From Planctomycetia bacterium (lineage in GTDB: Bacteria; Planctomycetota; Planctomycetia; Gemmatales; HRBIN36), in contig JAEUIE010000003.1 of assembly GCA_016795155.1 (NCBI GenBank), forward strand, positions 1 to 64,000: DNA of 64,000 nt. The letters run 5' to 3'. How positions within the stretch are numbered: position 1 is the stretch's first letter; each line of letters opens with the position of its first letter. Positions 54,911 to 62,650 of this stretch are shown in pieces. The notes under the pieces are model-generated. The model searched no databases, was not told the origin of the DNA, and worked only from the letters and a program-made list of their open reading frames with translations. Position numbers and translations under genes: made by a program.

Positions 54911-55671
54911 ACGGCGATTCTTCCCCAGTGTATCCACACTTCTAAATCGAACTGTACTTTGCCATCGATGGCGTTTGCGTCAAAGAGTTGCTTCATCTCA
55001 TTCATGAACGGTGCATAGTTGGCATCGGTGGGCTTGGGGATGTATGATGCGGATTGAATACGGGCATCGAAGTATTCCCAGTTGAGCTGCTGTGGGTTAG
55101 GCAGCGTGGCATCATGGTAGCCGTTGATGAAGAAATGAGCAGAACGCTCAGGGCTGCGGTAGAGTTCGGCGAGCTTGTGATATTCCGGGCAGTACTTTCT
55201 CAGGATAGCTTCGTAACCCTGGTGCAACGGTGATGCGTTATGGTTGCGGTGGTTCCACATGGCCACGAACCAGCCGGGCGGCTTCAGGATTCGCTGCATT
55301 TCGGTTCGCGTGGCATCGAGATCGAACCAGTGAAACGCCTGGGCAGCCATGGCGACGTTGACACTTTGGGCCGGCAGCGTGGTGGCAGTAGCGGTGCCTT
55401 TTACGGATTGAAAGTTCGTGTAGGTTTTCAGGAACGTATCCCCTTCGGCATGCATGGGATCATTGGGTTCAATACCAATCACCGAGTACCCTGCATGCAG
55501 AAAGGGGAGGGCAGACAAGCCAGTGCCGGAGCCGATGTCGGCAATGATGGAGCCGGGCTGAATGACGTGATGTTGCTGGAGGAAGGTGACAACCGAATCG
55601 GGATAGCGAGGCCTGGCCCTGGCGTAGACTTCGGCCTTGGTGCTGAAACGGGTGGTGGCGTCGGTGAACAT
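54907..55671 (-). CDS. Class I SAM-dependent methyltransferase
   Basis: This 254-residue protein has a Rossmann-type methyltransferase domain (Methyltransf_11/25). Motif I is IADIGSGTGLSALPFLHAGY, followed by the acidic VIGIEPNDPM and the post-II block NVAMAAQAFHWFDLDATRTE, and PPGWFVAMWNHRNHN. These fit the family in which yeast Tmt1-like and related small-molecule methyltransferases fall; the acceptor is unknown. An ATG at 55683 is an alternative start. It is convergent with fbp and divergent from the phosphatase-superfamily gene; the intergenic region holds two hairpins. Confidence 0.85.
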   Translation of the reverse strand: MFTDATTRFSTKAEVYARARPRYPDSVVTFLQQHHVIQPGSIIADIGSGTGLSALPFLHAGYSVIGIEPNDPMHAEGDTFLKTYTNFQSVKGTATATTLPAQSVNVAMAAQAFHWFDLDATRTEMQRILKPPGWFVAMWNHRNHNASPLHQGYEAILRKYCPEYHKLAELYRSPERSAHFFINGYHDATLPNPQQLNWEYFDARIQSASYIPKPTDANYAPFMNEMKQLFDANAIDGKVQFDLEVWIHWGRIAV

Positions 55672-55727
55672 GGGATAATGCACAGGTGAAAGTTCTTACG
55701 GCTATGAGGTTTATTCTATGGTTTGTA

Positions 55728-55751
55728 GTCCTCACGCTCCGTCGTGAGGAC
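55728..55751 (+). repeat. 24-nt CTCCGT-loop hairpin, copy 1
   Basis: A 9-bp perfect stem (55728-55736 with 55743-55751) closes the loop CTCCGT. The second hairpin at 55858-55881 has the same size and, on the opposite strand, the same loop. Confidence 0.75.
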
Positions 55752-55857
55752 GCGGTGATGAGCGTACGTTGCATTAGAAACAAAACAGCACGCGGCAGCC
55801 ACAGTTTCTGCAAGACGTTGAAGTATCAAGTTACTGACGCACACTATTGCACGTCCC

Positions 55858-55881
55858 GTCATCTCGACGGAGCGAGATGAC
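55858..55881 (-). repeat. 24-nt CTCCGT-loop hairpin, copy 2
   Basis: A 9-bp perfect stem (GTCATCTCG/CGAGATGAC) closes a loop that reads ACGGAG on plus and CTCCGT on minus. It ends 8 bases before the ATG of the phosphatase-superfamily gene. Confidence 0.75.
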
Positions 55882-55889
55882 TACAATCA

Positions 55890-57317
55890 ATGGCGGATGA
55901 GTACAAATCGGTTTCATATTCTAATGGGATGAAATCGAATACGCCGCTGATCCTGATCAATGCCGTAGGACTGACACGTCGATGGCTTGATGATGCGCCG
56001 GTGCTGGCATCGCTCGCGGAATCAGGCTGGGTATCTACTCTGAAAGAAGTTCTGCCTGCGGTTACCTGCACGGCCCAGGCTTCCATCCTTACCGGCAAAT
56101 CTCCTCAGGAGCATGGCATCGTTGCCAACGGCTGGCTGTTTCGCGACACCATGGAAGTGCGGTTCTGGCAACAGTCGAACCATCTCATGCAAGCGGAGCC
56201 GTTTTATGTGACCGCAAAAAAAGAGGCGGATAAAGAAGGTCGCCGTTTTCGATGTGCCAAGCTGTTCTGGTGGTTCAATCAGGGGGCGGATGTTGATTTC
56301 AGCATTACGCCCAAGCCACATTATGGTGCAGATGGCAACAAGGCATTCGGCATCAGTGGTCAGCCTGATGGTTTGTGTGAAGGCATTGAGCGGGCAATAG
56401 GCAAGTTTCCATTTCCGAGTTTCTGGGGGCCTAAATCCGGTATCAAAAGCACAGCATGGATTGCCCAGTGTGCAGCGAAGGTGGTGCGTGATCATCAGCC
56501 TGAATTGACACTCGTTTATTTGCCTCACCTGGATTATGAACCGCAACGGCGTGGGCCTTCAGGCTGCGACATGAAAGCTCAGGTCATGCAACTGGATGAT
56601 AGTTTGCAGCCGCTAGTCGAGGCAGCGGGAAAGATTGGCGCACGCATCTGGGTGGTAAGTGAGTATGGCCACTGCGATGTGGATCGGCCTGTCTTTCTCA
56701 ACCGGGAGTTGCGAAAAGCAGGTTGGTTGCAGGTCAGACTGGGGCCATTCGGTGAACAGCTCGAGACGTTTGCCAGCGATGCGATTGCAGTGTGTGATCA
56801 TCAACTGGCTCATGTCTATATACGCAAGCCAGAGTTGGTAAGCACCATCCGTGACAGATTGGCGAGTATCGCTGGTGTTGATCGGGCCTTGATGGGTGCG
56901 GAGCGGGCAGCGATCGGGTTGGATCACCCGCGCTCCGGCGAGATCATTTTATTATCGAAGCCAAACGCCTGGTTTGCTTATCCGTTCTGGCTGGAGGATA
57001 AGCTCGCTCCCGACTATGCCCGTTGCATCGACATTCATCGCAAGCCGGGGTTCGATCCCTGTGAGTTGTTTTTTGATCCGAAACTGTTGTGGCCCATGGG
57101 GCGGGCCATGCGTCGATTAACACAGAAGAAGTTGGGGTTCCGAACATTGTTCGATGTGATTCCACTGGATGCAAGTTTAGTGCGGGGCAGTCATGGATTA
57201 GCTGCTGGGCATGAGTATGATCGGCCGGTGCTGATTGGCGATGGCCCTTCGCCCGGAAGTGAGATGTCGATGCTGGGGGTGCGAGAAGTCGTTCTGTCGG
57301 CGTTGCGGGACGGATAA
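55890..57317 (+). CDS. Alkaline phosphatase superfamily (nucleotide pyrophosphatase/phosphodiesterase-like) protein
   Basis: This 475-residue protein belongs to the type I phosphodiesterase / nucleotide pyrophosphatase family. The probable nucleophile Thr is in LPAVTCTAQASILTGKSPQ, here seen as PAVTCTAQASILTG at about 62-75. Metal ligands are likely in LPHLDYEPQRRG, WVVSEYGHCDVDRP and GSHG near the C-terminus (RGSHGLAAG). There is no signal peptide, so a cytoplasmic location is expected. An internal ATG at 55929 (MKSNTPLILINAVGL) would trim 13 residues that look non-conserved and may be the true start. The substrate is unknown. Confidence 0.83.
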   Translation: MADEYKSVSYSNGMKSNTPLILINAVGLTRRWLDDAPVLASLAESGWVSTLKEVLPAVTCTAQASILTGKSPQEHGIVANGWLFRDTMEVRFWQQSNHLMQAEPFYVTAKKEADKEGRRFRCAKLFWWFNQGADVDFSITPKPHYGADGNKAFGISGQPDGLCEGIERAIGKFPFPSFWGPKSGIKSTAWIAQCAAKVVRDHQPELTLVYLPHLDYEPQRRGPSGCDMKAQVMQLDDSLQPLVEAAGKIGARIWVVSEYGHCDVDRPVFLNRELRKAGWLQVRLGPFGEQLETFASDAIAVCDHQLAHVYIRKPELVSTIRDRLASIAGVDRALMGAERAAIGLDHPRSGEIILLSKPNAWFAYPFWLEDKLAPDYARCIDIHRKPGFDPCELFFDPKLLWPMGRAMRRLTQKKLGFRTLFDVIPLDASLVRGSHGLAAGHEYDRPVLIGDGPSPGSEMSMLGVREVVLSALRDG

Positions 57318-57323
57318 AAAGAA

Positions 57324-57365
57324 CCCCTCACCCCCAACTCCTCTCCCCTCCAGTGGAGTAGGGAG
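57324..57365 (+). repeat. C/T-rich CCCCTCACCCC element, copy 4
   Basis: It reads CCCCTCACCCCCAACTCCTC and then a partly paired CTCCAGTGGAG region. It begins 7 bases after the phosphatase-superfamily gene. Confidence 0.7.
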
Positions 57366-57377
57366 AATAGAAACAAA

Positions 57378-57404
57378 CAGGTAAGCGGTACTGCCGCTTA
57401 CCTG
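57378..57404 (-). terminator. Terminator of the 27-residue peptide gene
   Basis: An 11-bp stem (57378-57388 with 57394-57404) closes a TACTG loop. On the minus strand it is followed by TTTGTTTCTATT. It lies 25 bases after the small gene's stop. Confidence 0.75.
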
Positions 57405-57428
57405 ACGAGGTCCTGAGCGTAAAAAATC

Positions 57429-57512
57429 TTACTTGCGGTGCCTGATCTTGGCTCGCATACGTCTCTTTTTGCTGCCAACTTTTCGTCGGCCTTTGCCCCT
57501 TCGCCGTGCCAT
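57429..57512 (-). CDS. 27-residue highly basic peptide (AURKAIP1/COX24-like)
   Basis: This short minus-strand ORF encodes 27 residues, of which about 18 are Arg, Lys or His. It starts MARRRGKGRRKVGSKK and ends with RRMRAKIRHRK. AGGAG lies 8 bases upstream of the ATG and a terminator follows. The C-terminal pattern KKRRMRAKIRHRK resembles the AURKAIP1/COX24 short motif (KKRRKRMRKHKHRK type) and other tiny ribosome-associated proteins. I infer ribosome or RNA association, not proven. Confidence 0.7.
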   Translation of the reverse strand: MARRRGKGRRKVGSKKRRMRAKIRHRK

Positions 57513-57748
57513 ACGCTTTACTCCTGGTGATAAACCCTCATTTTCGAGGTTTATCCATCAATACAGACAAGATTATTGCGAAAGATCATGGTATCGAGTA
57601 CGCCAACATTGACAATAGGTGCCTGGAAGTTGTCAGATAAAGTGGGAATTACGTGAGAGTGGCATTTAGCCCCTTCTCCCGCTCCGCTGCATGTTTTAGG
57701 ATACAGGTTCACGGAGAAGTTGAAGAACGCTCACCGAAGGATAGATCG

Positions 57749-59824
57749 ATGGCGCTTGATGCGTATAGTCCCTGTTTGTGTGGCAGCGGCAAAAAATTCA
57801 AATGGTGCTGTGCTCCCATTTTTGAGCAGGTCGAAAAAGCCTTCGCGCAGGAACACAACAAGCAGCATGCGGTGGCTCTCAGTCAGATGCAGCAGTTAAC
57901 CACCCAGCATGGCAAAAACAGCGCTGTCTGGTGTTACCTGGCCGATCTGCTCATGATGCAGAATCAATTTGAAGAAGCAGCAAAAGCCCTGGAACAGGCT
58001 CTGCGTCTGGACAGTAATAATGCGAAGGCTCATTATCTTCAGGGAGCCTTGTTCCACGAAAAACAGCAGGTGTCTGAAGCGCTACATCATTATCGCCTGG
58101 CAGCTGATGCCTGCGACCCCGCTGCGTCGGAAATGATGGCAGACATTCATCTGGGTATCGCCCAGTGTGAAACCATCAGGCATCATCCATTTGCAGCCAA
58201 GGCTGCTCTCGATGTGGCTCACCGATGCATGCCCAGTAACGAAGCCATTCAGGATTATCTGAACCGTTACTATGGGGTGAAGAGCGAGTATCCTGCGATT
58301 GTTCGAAAGAATCATCCGTTCAAAAAGATGATCAAGAAGGATGCATTGCCCCTGGATGTGCAGCAGGCCACGCAAGGCGGCAAGCTCGGAAAACTGCATC
58401 AGTTGATGGAGGGCCTGGTTCAAAGGCTGTCTTACGATCCTGCGTTCTTTTATAACCTGGGACTCACCAGGGCCTGGGTTGGCGAGAACCAGGGCGCCAT
58501 CGATGCCTTAGATGAATATGTTCGTCAGGCAAGTGATGAGCAGGAAGCCATTGAAGCGTGGTCGCTGGCGGAAGCCGTGCGACTGGATGGTGGTCAGGAT
58601 GTTGCAAGTGACTATCCGCTGCACTTTATTCTGTATCAACTCAAGGATGCAAGACGATTTGTATCGAAAGTGCAGCATGACCAGCGTGTGGTCGATGCCA
58701 ATCAGAATGAAATGATTGTGCAGTTCAATAGGTTAGATCGGCCTATGCCAGCTGTTTCCGAAAACCTGGCAACTTTTGATTTGCCGATTGTTACCCTGCG
58801 GTTTGTTTTTCACATTACCTCAGGCGTGTTGATGGCTTACAGCCTGGATGCCAAGTCACTGGAACTGGGCAGACAGGATTTTGAAGCAGAGTATGGCAGC
58901 CTGATTGAAGTGCAGAAAACTTTTGAGCAGCCTGGAACCTACCTGCATGTTACGCAAGGTATTTTCGATGTGCGTTTGCCGGAGGGACTGACACCAGAGC
59001 AGAGTGATCGCTTGCTCAAAGAGAAAATGCGGTCTTATTTTGAAGACAAGTGGTGCCAGCGTCCACTGCACTCGCTGAAAGGCAATACGCCGCTGGATGC
59101 TGTCGGGCATCCGGTGCTTCGCCGCAAAGTAGCGGGAAGTATCCTGCTGATTGAACAGTTGTTGAATACGCTCAGCGCTAAACTGCCATACACAATGGAT
59201 GAACTCCGTCACAAGCTGGGGTTGGATCAGGCGCTAAATGGCGGGGATTTACCCGTTGTGACTTCCATTGGAAACATGAATGCTGCGGAGTTGTCGGGGT
59301 TATCGATAGAATCCATCAGCGATGAAGAATTGAAGCAGGCATTTACCGCAGCTAAGCGACTGGATGCCAACGAGCTGGCCACACGGTTTGCCCAGGAGTT
59401 GGTGAATCGTGGGACAAGCAATCCAGACATTGATTGTTTCATCTACGACCAGCACATTATTTTCCAACTGCTTGGTGAAGATCGTGTGGAGCGGGCCTAT
59501 GCCAGTACTTTGAAGATGATCGACCGCGACGCGAAACAGAATGGCGGCAAGCGTTCGGCAGATTATCGCAAGTTGCGAGTGAAAGTGTTGCTGGCAGGGA
59601 AGCGGTTGCCTGAAGCACGGCATGAGCTGGACAAGTTGCTCTCTGAAAAAGGGGATGACCTCGATTTGCATGTTTTTGCTACCGAAGAACTGTTACGGTT
59701 CGGTCATAAGGAACTGGCCAGCAAATATGCTGGCGGGGGCAAAGCAGTGGCGGCCAGGAAACAAGATCGCGACAGGCTTGGATTCTTTGAAGATATTCAG
59801 AAAAGATACGGTGAGAAATCGTAA
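57749..59824 (+). CDS. SEC-C motif and TPR-containing protein
   Basis: This 691-residue protein begins with a SEC-C zinc motif (YSPCLCGSGKKFKWCC at about residues 6-21), as found at the end of SecA and in many stand-alone proteins. TPR-like repeats follow at about 70-200 (AVWCYLADLLMMQNQFEEAA; AKAHYLQGALFHEKQQVSEA). A large central part and a further helical repeat region at the C-terminus (about 560-680) are less clear. ATG at 57749 is chosen because AAGGA lies 7 bases upstream; the longer ORF to 57653 encodes an unlikely leader. The role may be scaffold-like in protein handling; function unknown. Confidence 0.82.
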   Translation: MALDAYSPCLCGSGKKFKWCCAPIFEQVEKAFAQEHNKQHAVALSQMQQLTTQHGKNSAVWCYLADLLMMQNQFEEAAKALEQALRLDSNNAKAHYLQGALFHEKQQVSEALHHYRLAADACDPAASEMMADIHLGIAQCETIRHHPFAAKAALDVAHRCMPSNEAIQDYLNRYYGVKSEYPAIVRKNHPFKKMIKKDALPLDVQQATQGGKLGKLHQLMEGLVQRLSYDPAFFYNLGLTRAWVGENQGAIDALDEYVRQASDEQEAIEAWSLAEAVRLDGGQDVASDYPLHFILYQLKDARRFVSKVQHDQRVVDANQNEMIVQFNRLDRPMPAVSENLATFDLPIVTLRFVFHITSGVLMAYSLDAKSLELGRQDFEAEYGSLIEVQKTFEQPGTYLHVTQGIFDVRLPEGLTPEQSDRLLKEKMRSYFEDKWCQRPLHSLKGNTPLDAVGHPVLRRKVAGSILLIEQLLNTLSAKLPYTMDELRHKLGLDQALNGGDLPVVTSIGNMNAAELSGLSIESISDEELKQAFTAAKRLDANELATRFAQELVNRGTSNPDIDCFIYDQHIIFQLLGEDRVERAYASTLKMIDRDAKQNGGKRSADYRKLRVKVLLAGKRLPEARHELDKLLSEKGDDLDLHVFATEELLRFGHKELASKYAGGGKAVAARKQDRDRLGFFEDIQKRYGEKS

Positions 59825-59837
59825 CCTGCCAAAGGAA

Positions 59838-61106
59838 TCAGGCTGCTCGTGCCAACGGAATGGTTTGCTGGGGTAAGTCAGTAGACTGCACCTGACGGTG
59901 CAATGTTCTAACCGACCAGATTTGCATCCCCCAGAGTAGTAATGCAGAAGCCAGGGGGATACTCGCTGTACCGGGTTGATTCACCACTAGGGAAAGTAAC
60001 AGCCCGCTGCTGGTGAGCAACAAGCCAAGTAACCTCCAAGGTGTAACATTCATCAAAGAAATCATCATGGCGGGAAGGAACAGTAGCGCATGGTGTAGTT
60101 CATAAACCGGACTCGCCATAACCAGGATGATCAGCAGTGAACAGCCTGTCTGAAACAGTTGCAAAGATGATGGACGTACAGTACGCCATGACAGAAGAGT
60201 AATCGCTGTCAGCAGGCCAATCATGCCGAGGTGCGAAAACGAAAAGTAGTGTGGAGAGCCACTGTTGCCTAGTGTGCGAAGTAATCCAGCAGAGAGTGAA
60301 GCATTGGTACTACTGGTGGCAATGTGTTGTAATGGTTGCTCAATGCTCTTGAAATAGTGTTCATTGAGTCGGCTGGTTCGCTGGAAGCCGAAGAAAATAC
60401 TGGGAAGCAGAATCAGGGACAATGCCAATCCAAGAGCGGTGCCGAGCGTCATCAAGCGGTCACGGCGATAGATAGCCAAGATCAGCAGATAAACGGGAAA
60501 CAGCTTGATGGCAATGGCCCCGGCCAGCCAGCAACCCGATTGAAATGATCGATGCCCCACGGCTGCCAAAAGCCAGCCCGTCAGGAGGAAGAGCATAATA
60601 GCATCACTTTGAAATTGAGAGAGCGAGGCATAAATCGGCCCGGCACATAAGAGCATGGGAGTCAGGCGATGATGCCACCATGTGAAAGTGGTTGGTGATG
60701 CTTCCTGTTGTGATTCCAGATAACAGGCCAGCCGATGAAGAGTCAGGCATAGCGCAGTCGCCAGCAACAACAGCAACAGGAAGAGCGCGATTGGTCGGGG
60801 AAGAATTCCTTCCGTACTGGATTGTGCCGGTGGTTGCCCGAGGGGGGACAGCAGGATAGCAACCAGTGGGGCGCCGTGGAAAACTTCTCCATGATCATCG
60901 GAAACGTGATAGATGTTCTGATCAGCACGCACGGCCCAACCTGCACTCAAGGCAGAATTCAAAGATGGTGTAGCTGTGGCGTTGAAGTAGAGGATGCAGA
61001 ACAGAAAAATCAGGCTGAGAATTGCCAGAACAGTGAGAAATACGTTGCGTATAGACCATGACAAACCGTAAAACGGCTGGTTCATCCAGCGAATGAGCGT
61101 TGTCAC
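59838..61106 (-). CDS. GT87-type membrane glycosyltransferase-like protein
   Basis: This 422-residue protein has about ten predicted membrane segments and resembles the DUF2029/GT87 polyprenyl-phosphate-mannose-dependent mannosyltransferases. Family-like parts are the first loop after helix one with YHVSDDHGEVFHGAPLVAIL, then SLSQFQSDAIMLFLLTGWLL, and AGAIAIKLFPVYLLILAI. It would work at the cytoplasmic membrane on lipid-linked sugars. The ORF begins with GTG at 61106; an ATG at 61085 is an alternative. No other cell-envelope glycan genes are adjacent. Confidence 0.8.
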   Translation of the reverse strand: MTTLIRWMNQPFYGLSWSIRNVFLTVLAILSLIFLFCILYFNATATPSLNSALSAGWAVRADQNIYHVSDDHGEVFHGAPLVAILLSPLGQPPAQSSTEGILPRPIALFLLLLLLATALCLTLHRLACYLESQQEASPTTFTWWHHRLTPMLLCAGPIYASLSQFQSDAIMLFLLTGWLLAAVGHRSFQSGCWLAGAIAIKLFPVYLLILAIYRRDRLMTLGTALGLALSLILLPSIFFGFQRTSRLNEHYFKSIEQPLQHIATSSTNASLSAGLLRTLGNSGSPHYFSFSHLGMIGLLTAITLLSWRTVRPSSLQLFQTGCSLLIILVMASPVYELHHALLFLPAMMISLMNVTPWRLLGLLLTSSGLLLSLVVNQPGTASIPLASALLLWGMQIWSVRTLHRQVQSTDLPQQTIPLARAA

Positions 61107-61191
61107 GGTGATGCACTGCTCCGGGAGAGTATCTACTTCTCTCTCGGCAAAACCCGTGCCCCATTTGAGTCTGTTTAACGAATCTCAGGAA

Positions 61192-61833
61192 TTAGTGGGG
61201 CTTGTCCAGTTGTTCAACTATGGCAAGCAGCGCATCCGCTTCAGTCACGCCCTGGGCTTCAATGCGTCGCAGTTGATCAGGCTTGTCCGGTGTCGGGAAA
61301 TGGCCTACTGCTTCCCATGAGCCGTTTCCTATGGGCTTGGTGCGTAGACCGACAACGCCATGTTGTATCATTCGCTGCTTGTATTCCTGAACGATCTGTG
61401 GATTGCTGGCAGGAACATACCCTTGGGCTGGTTGTACCTGGCTGTCCTGCACGGGTAGTGGCTTCACTTCTTTTACCTGGTTCGTCAGATTGGCAGTGCC
61501 TGGAGAGATGCCAGCAATCGGTTCAGTTGGTGGTGGAGATGATGGTTTCTGCTGGAAGTTAAGTGGCCCAATGCGTTCCGCGGAGGTCGGCTGACGTTGA
61601 CCGGTTGGTGTAGCTGAAACCGGGTTTGTAGCACCAGGCGGAGCACCAACTGTGGGTTGAGCCTGGTTACTGGCTACAGCAGGTGGTGCAGACTGCCCGG
61701 CAGGTGGTTTGGAGGTTCCACTAAACAATGGATCAGGATTATCCACTGCAGTGGCAGGAATACGATCAGAATGGGGTGCCTGGCAGCCAATCATCAGCGA
61801 CAGCATTATGCAGCCAGTAAACATGCGGGTCAT
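61192..61833 (-). CDS. Proline-rich lipoprotein
   Basis: This 213-residue protein has a type II signal peptide with lipobox-like LMIGC and Cys17 as the expected lipidation site. The middle (about 25-135) is rich in Pro, Ala, Gln and Thr and probably unstructured. A small conserved-looking C-terminal domain (about 150-213) contains GLRTKPIGNGSWEAVGHF and ADALLAIVEQLDK. The start at 61833 gives a normal signal peptide; an ORF extension to 61896 would precede it with non-hydrophobic residues. It is 86 bases upstream of the glycosyltransferase on the same strand. Function unknown. Confidence 0.72.
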   Translation of the reverse strand: MTRMFTGCIMLSLMIGCQAPHSDRIPATAVDNPDPLFSGTSKPPAGQSAPPAVASNQAQPTVGAPPGATNPVSATPTGQRQPTSAERIGPLNFQQKPSSPPPTEPIAGISPGTANLTNQVKEVKPLPVQDSQVQPAQGYVPASNPQIVQEYKQRMIQHGVVGLRTKPIGNGSWEAVGHFPTPDKPDQLRRIEAQGVTEADALLAIVEQLDKPH

Positions 61834-61936
61834 GTGACCATCCCCGTGAATAAACTTCAAGCCGGGGGATATAGCCAGTCTGGCGAGTGTTGTCAATGTG
61901 GTTCGCTAAGCTCAAATTGGTTATCGAGATGGGTAC

Positions 61937-61966
61937 AACGGTTTCGTCGTACTCTACGTAACCGTG
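61937..61966 (-). repeat. 30-nt AGTA-loop hairpin, copy 2
   Basis: On the minus strand this reads CACGGTT, A, CGTAG, AGTA, CGACG, A, AACCGTT: the same 7+1+5+4+5+1+7 layout as copies 1 and 3. The outer pair and one inner pair are mismatched. A second copy follows 42 bases later. Confidence 0.75.
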
Positions 61967-62008
61967 CTGAGTTAACGTGGCGAGGTACACAAAGTCACAG
62001 CAAACTTG

Positions 62009-62038
62009 CATTGTTACGCTGAGTACAGCGAAACAATG
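62009..62038 (+). repeat. 30-nt AGTA-loop hairpin, copy 3
   Basis: A 7-bp stem (CATTGTT/AACAATG), an A.A mismatch, a 5-bp stem (CGCTG/CAGCG) and an AGTA loop. All stem pairs are perfect, yet the stem bases differ from those of the copy at 49247. It lies 76 bases before the IS110 transposase remnant. Confidence 0.8.
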
Positions 62039-62113
62039 AAGTTATAGGAAGCCGAGGCACCGGACGAGTAAAGCGAAGTTACCAAGCAACACCTCTCGTA
62101 CGGAGTCCTCGGC

Positions 62114-62623
62114 ATGGCTCATGCTTACATAGCTCTCGATACTCATTGTAGCACCACTGACATGGTAACTATCAATGCCTCTGGCAAAGTGATCAAGCAG
62201 GATCGATTCTCCACCACGATACCTTCCTTGCTGCAGATGATCACGTCGGTTCCCCGGCCACGGTCGGTGACCTTTGAAGAAGGCCCGCTGGCAGGTTGGC
62301 TGGCTCGTCATTTGCGTGGTGTGGTTGATGAACTGGTGGTCTGCGATCCGCGAAGCAATGCGTTGATTGCCAAAGACAGTGACAAGGACGATCCGCTGGA
62401 CGCCATGAAACTGGCACAGCTCTTTCGTGGTGTTTACCTGAAGCCTGTTCATCAGGCGGCTACCGAGGAACGTGCTCTTTTGAAGCAACACGTAGCGCTC
62501 TATCACGACCGGGTGCGTGACCGCGTTCGACAAGGGCATCAGATCATTGCTCAACTGTGTCGTCATGGCGTGATGGCATCCATCGAGGAGGTCATCGAGG
62601 AATCTGCCCGTGGCACCCATTAA
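62114..62623 (+). pseudogene. IS110-family transposase remnant (N-terminal DEDD domain only)
   Basis: The 169-residue ORF matches the N-terminal DEDD (RuvC-like) domain of IS110-type transposases. The acidic residues are visible in YIALDTHC (Asp9), VTFEEGPLAGWL, VVCDPRSNALIAKDSD and DKDDPLDAMKLAQL. Full-length transposases of this family are about 330-400 residues and carry a C-terminal Transposase_20 domain with a catalytic Ser; that half is missing. The sequence stops abruptly just before the prepilin peptidase gene, so the element is truncated and probably inactive. No second end of the element could be defined. Confidence 0.85.
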
Positions 62624-62650
62624 GCATGCCAATGGAGTGTTGCAGGTGCC

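Noticed and set aside
62042-62632. 196-residue minus-strand ORF
   Set aside because: Antisense to the IS110 transposase remnant and without family features.
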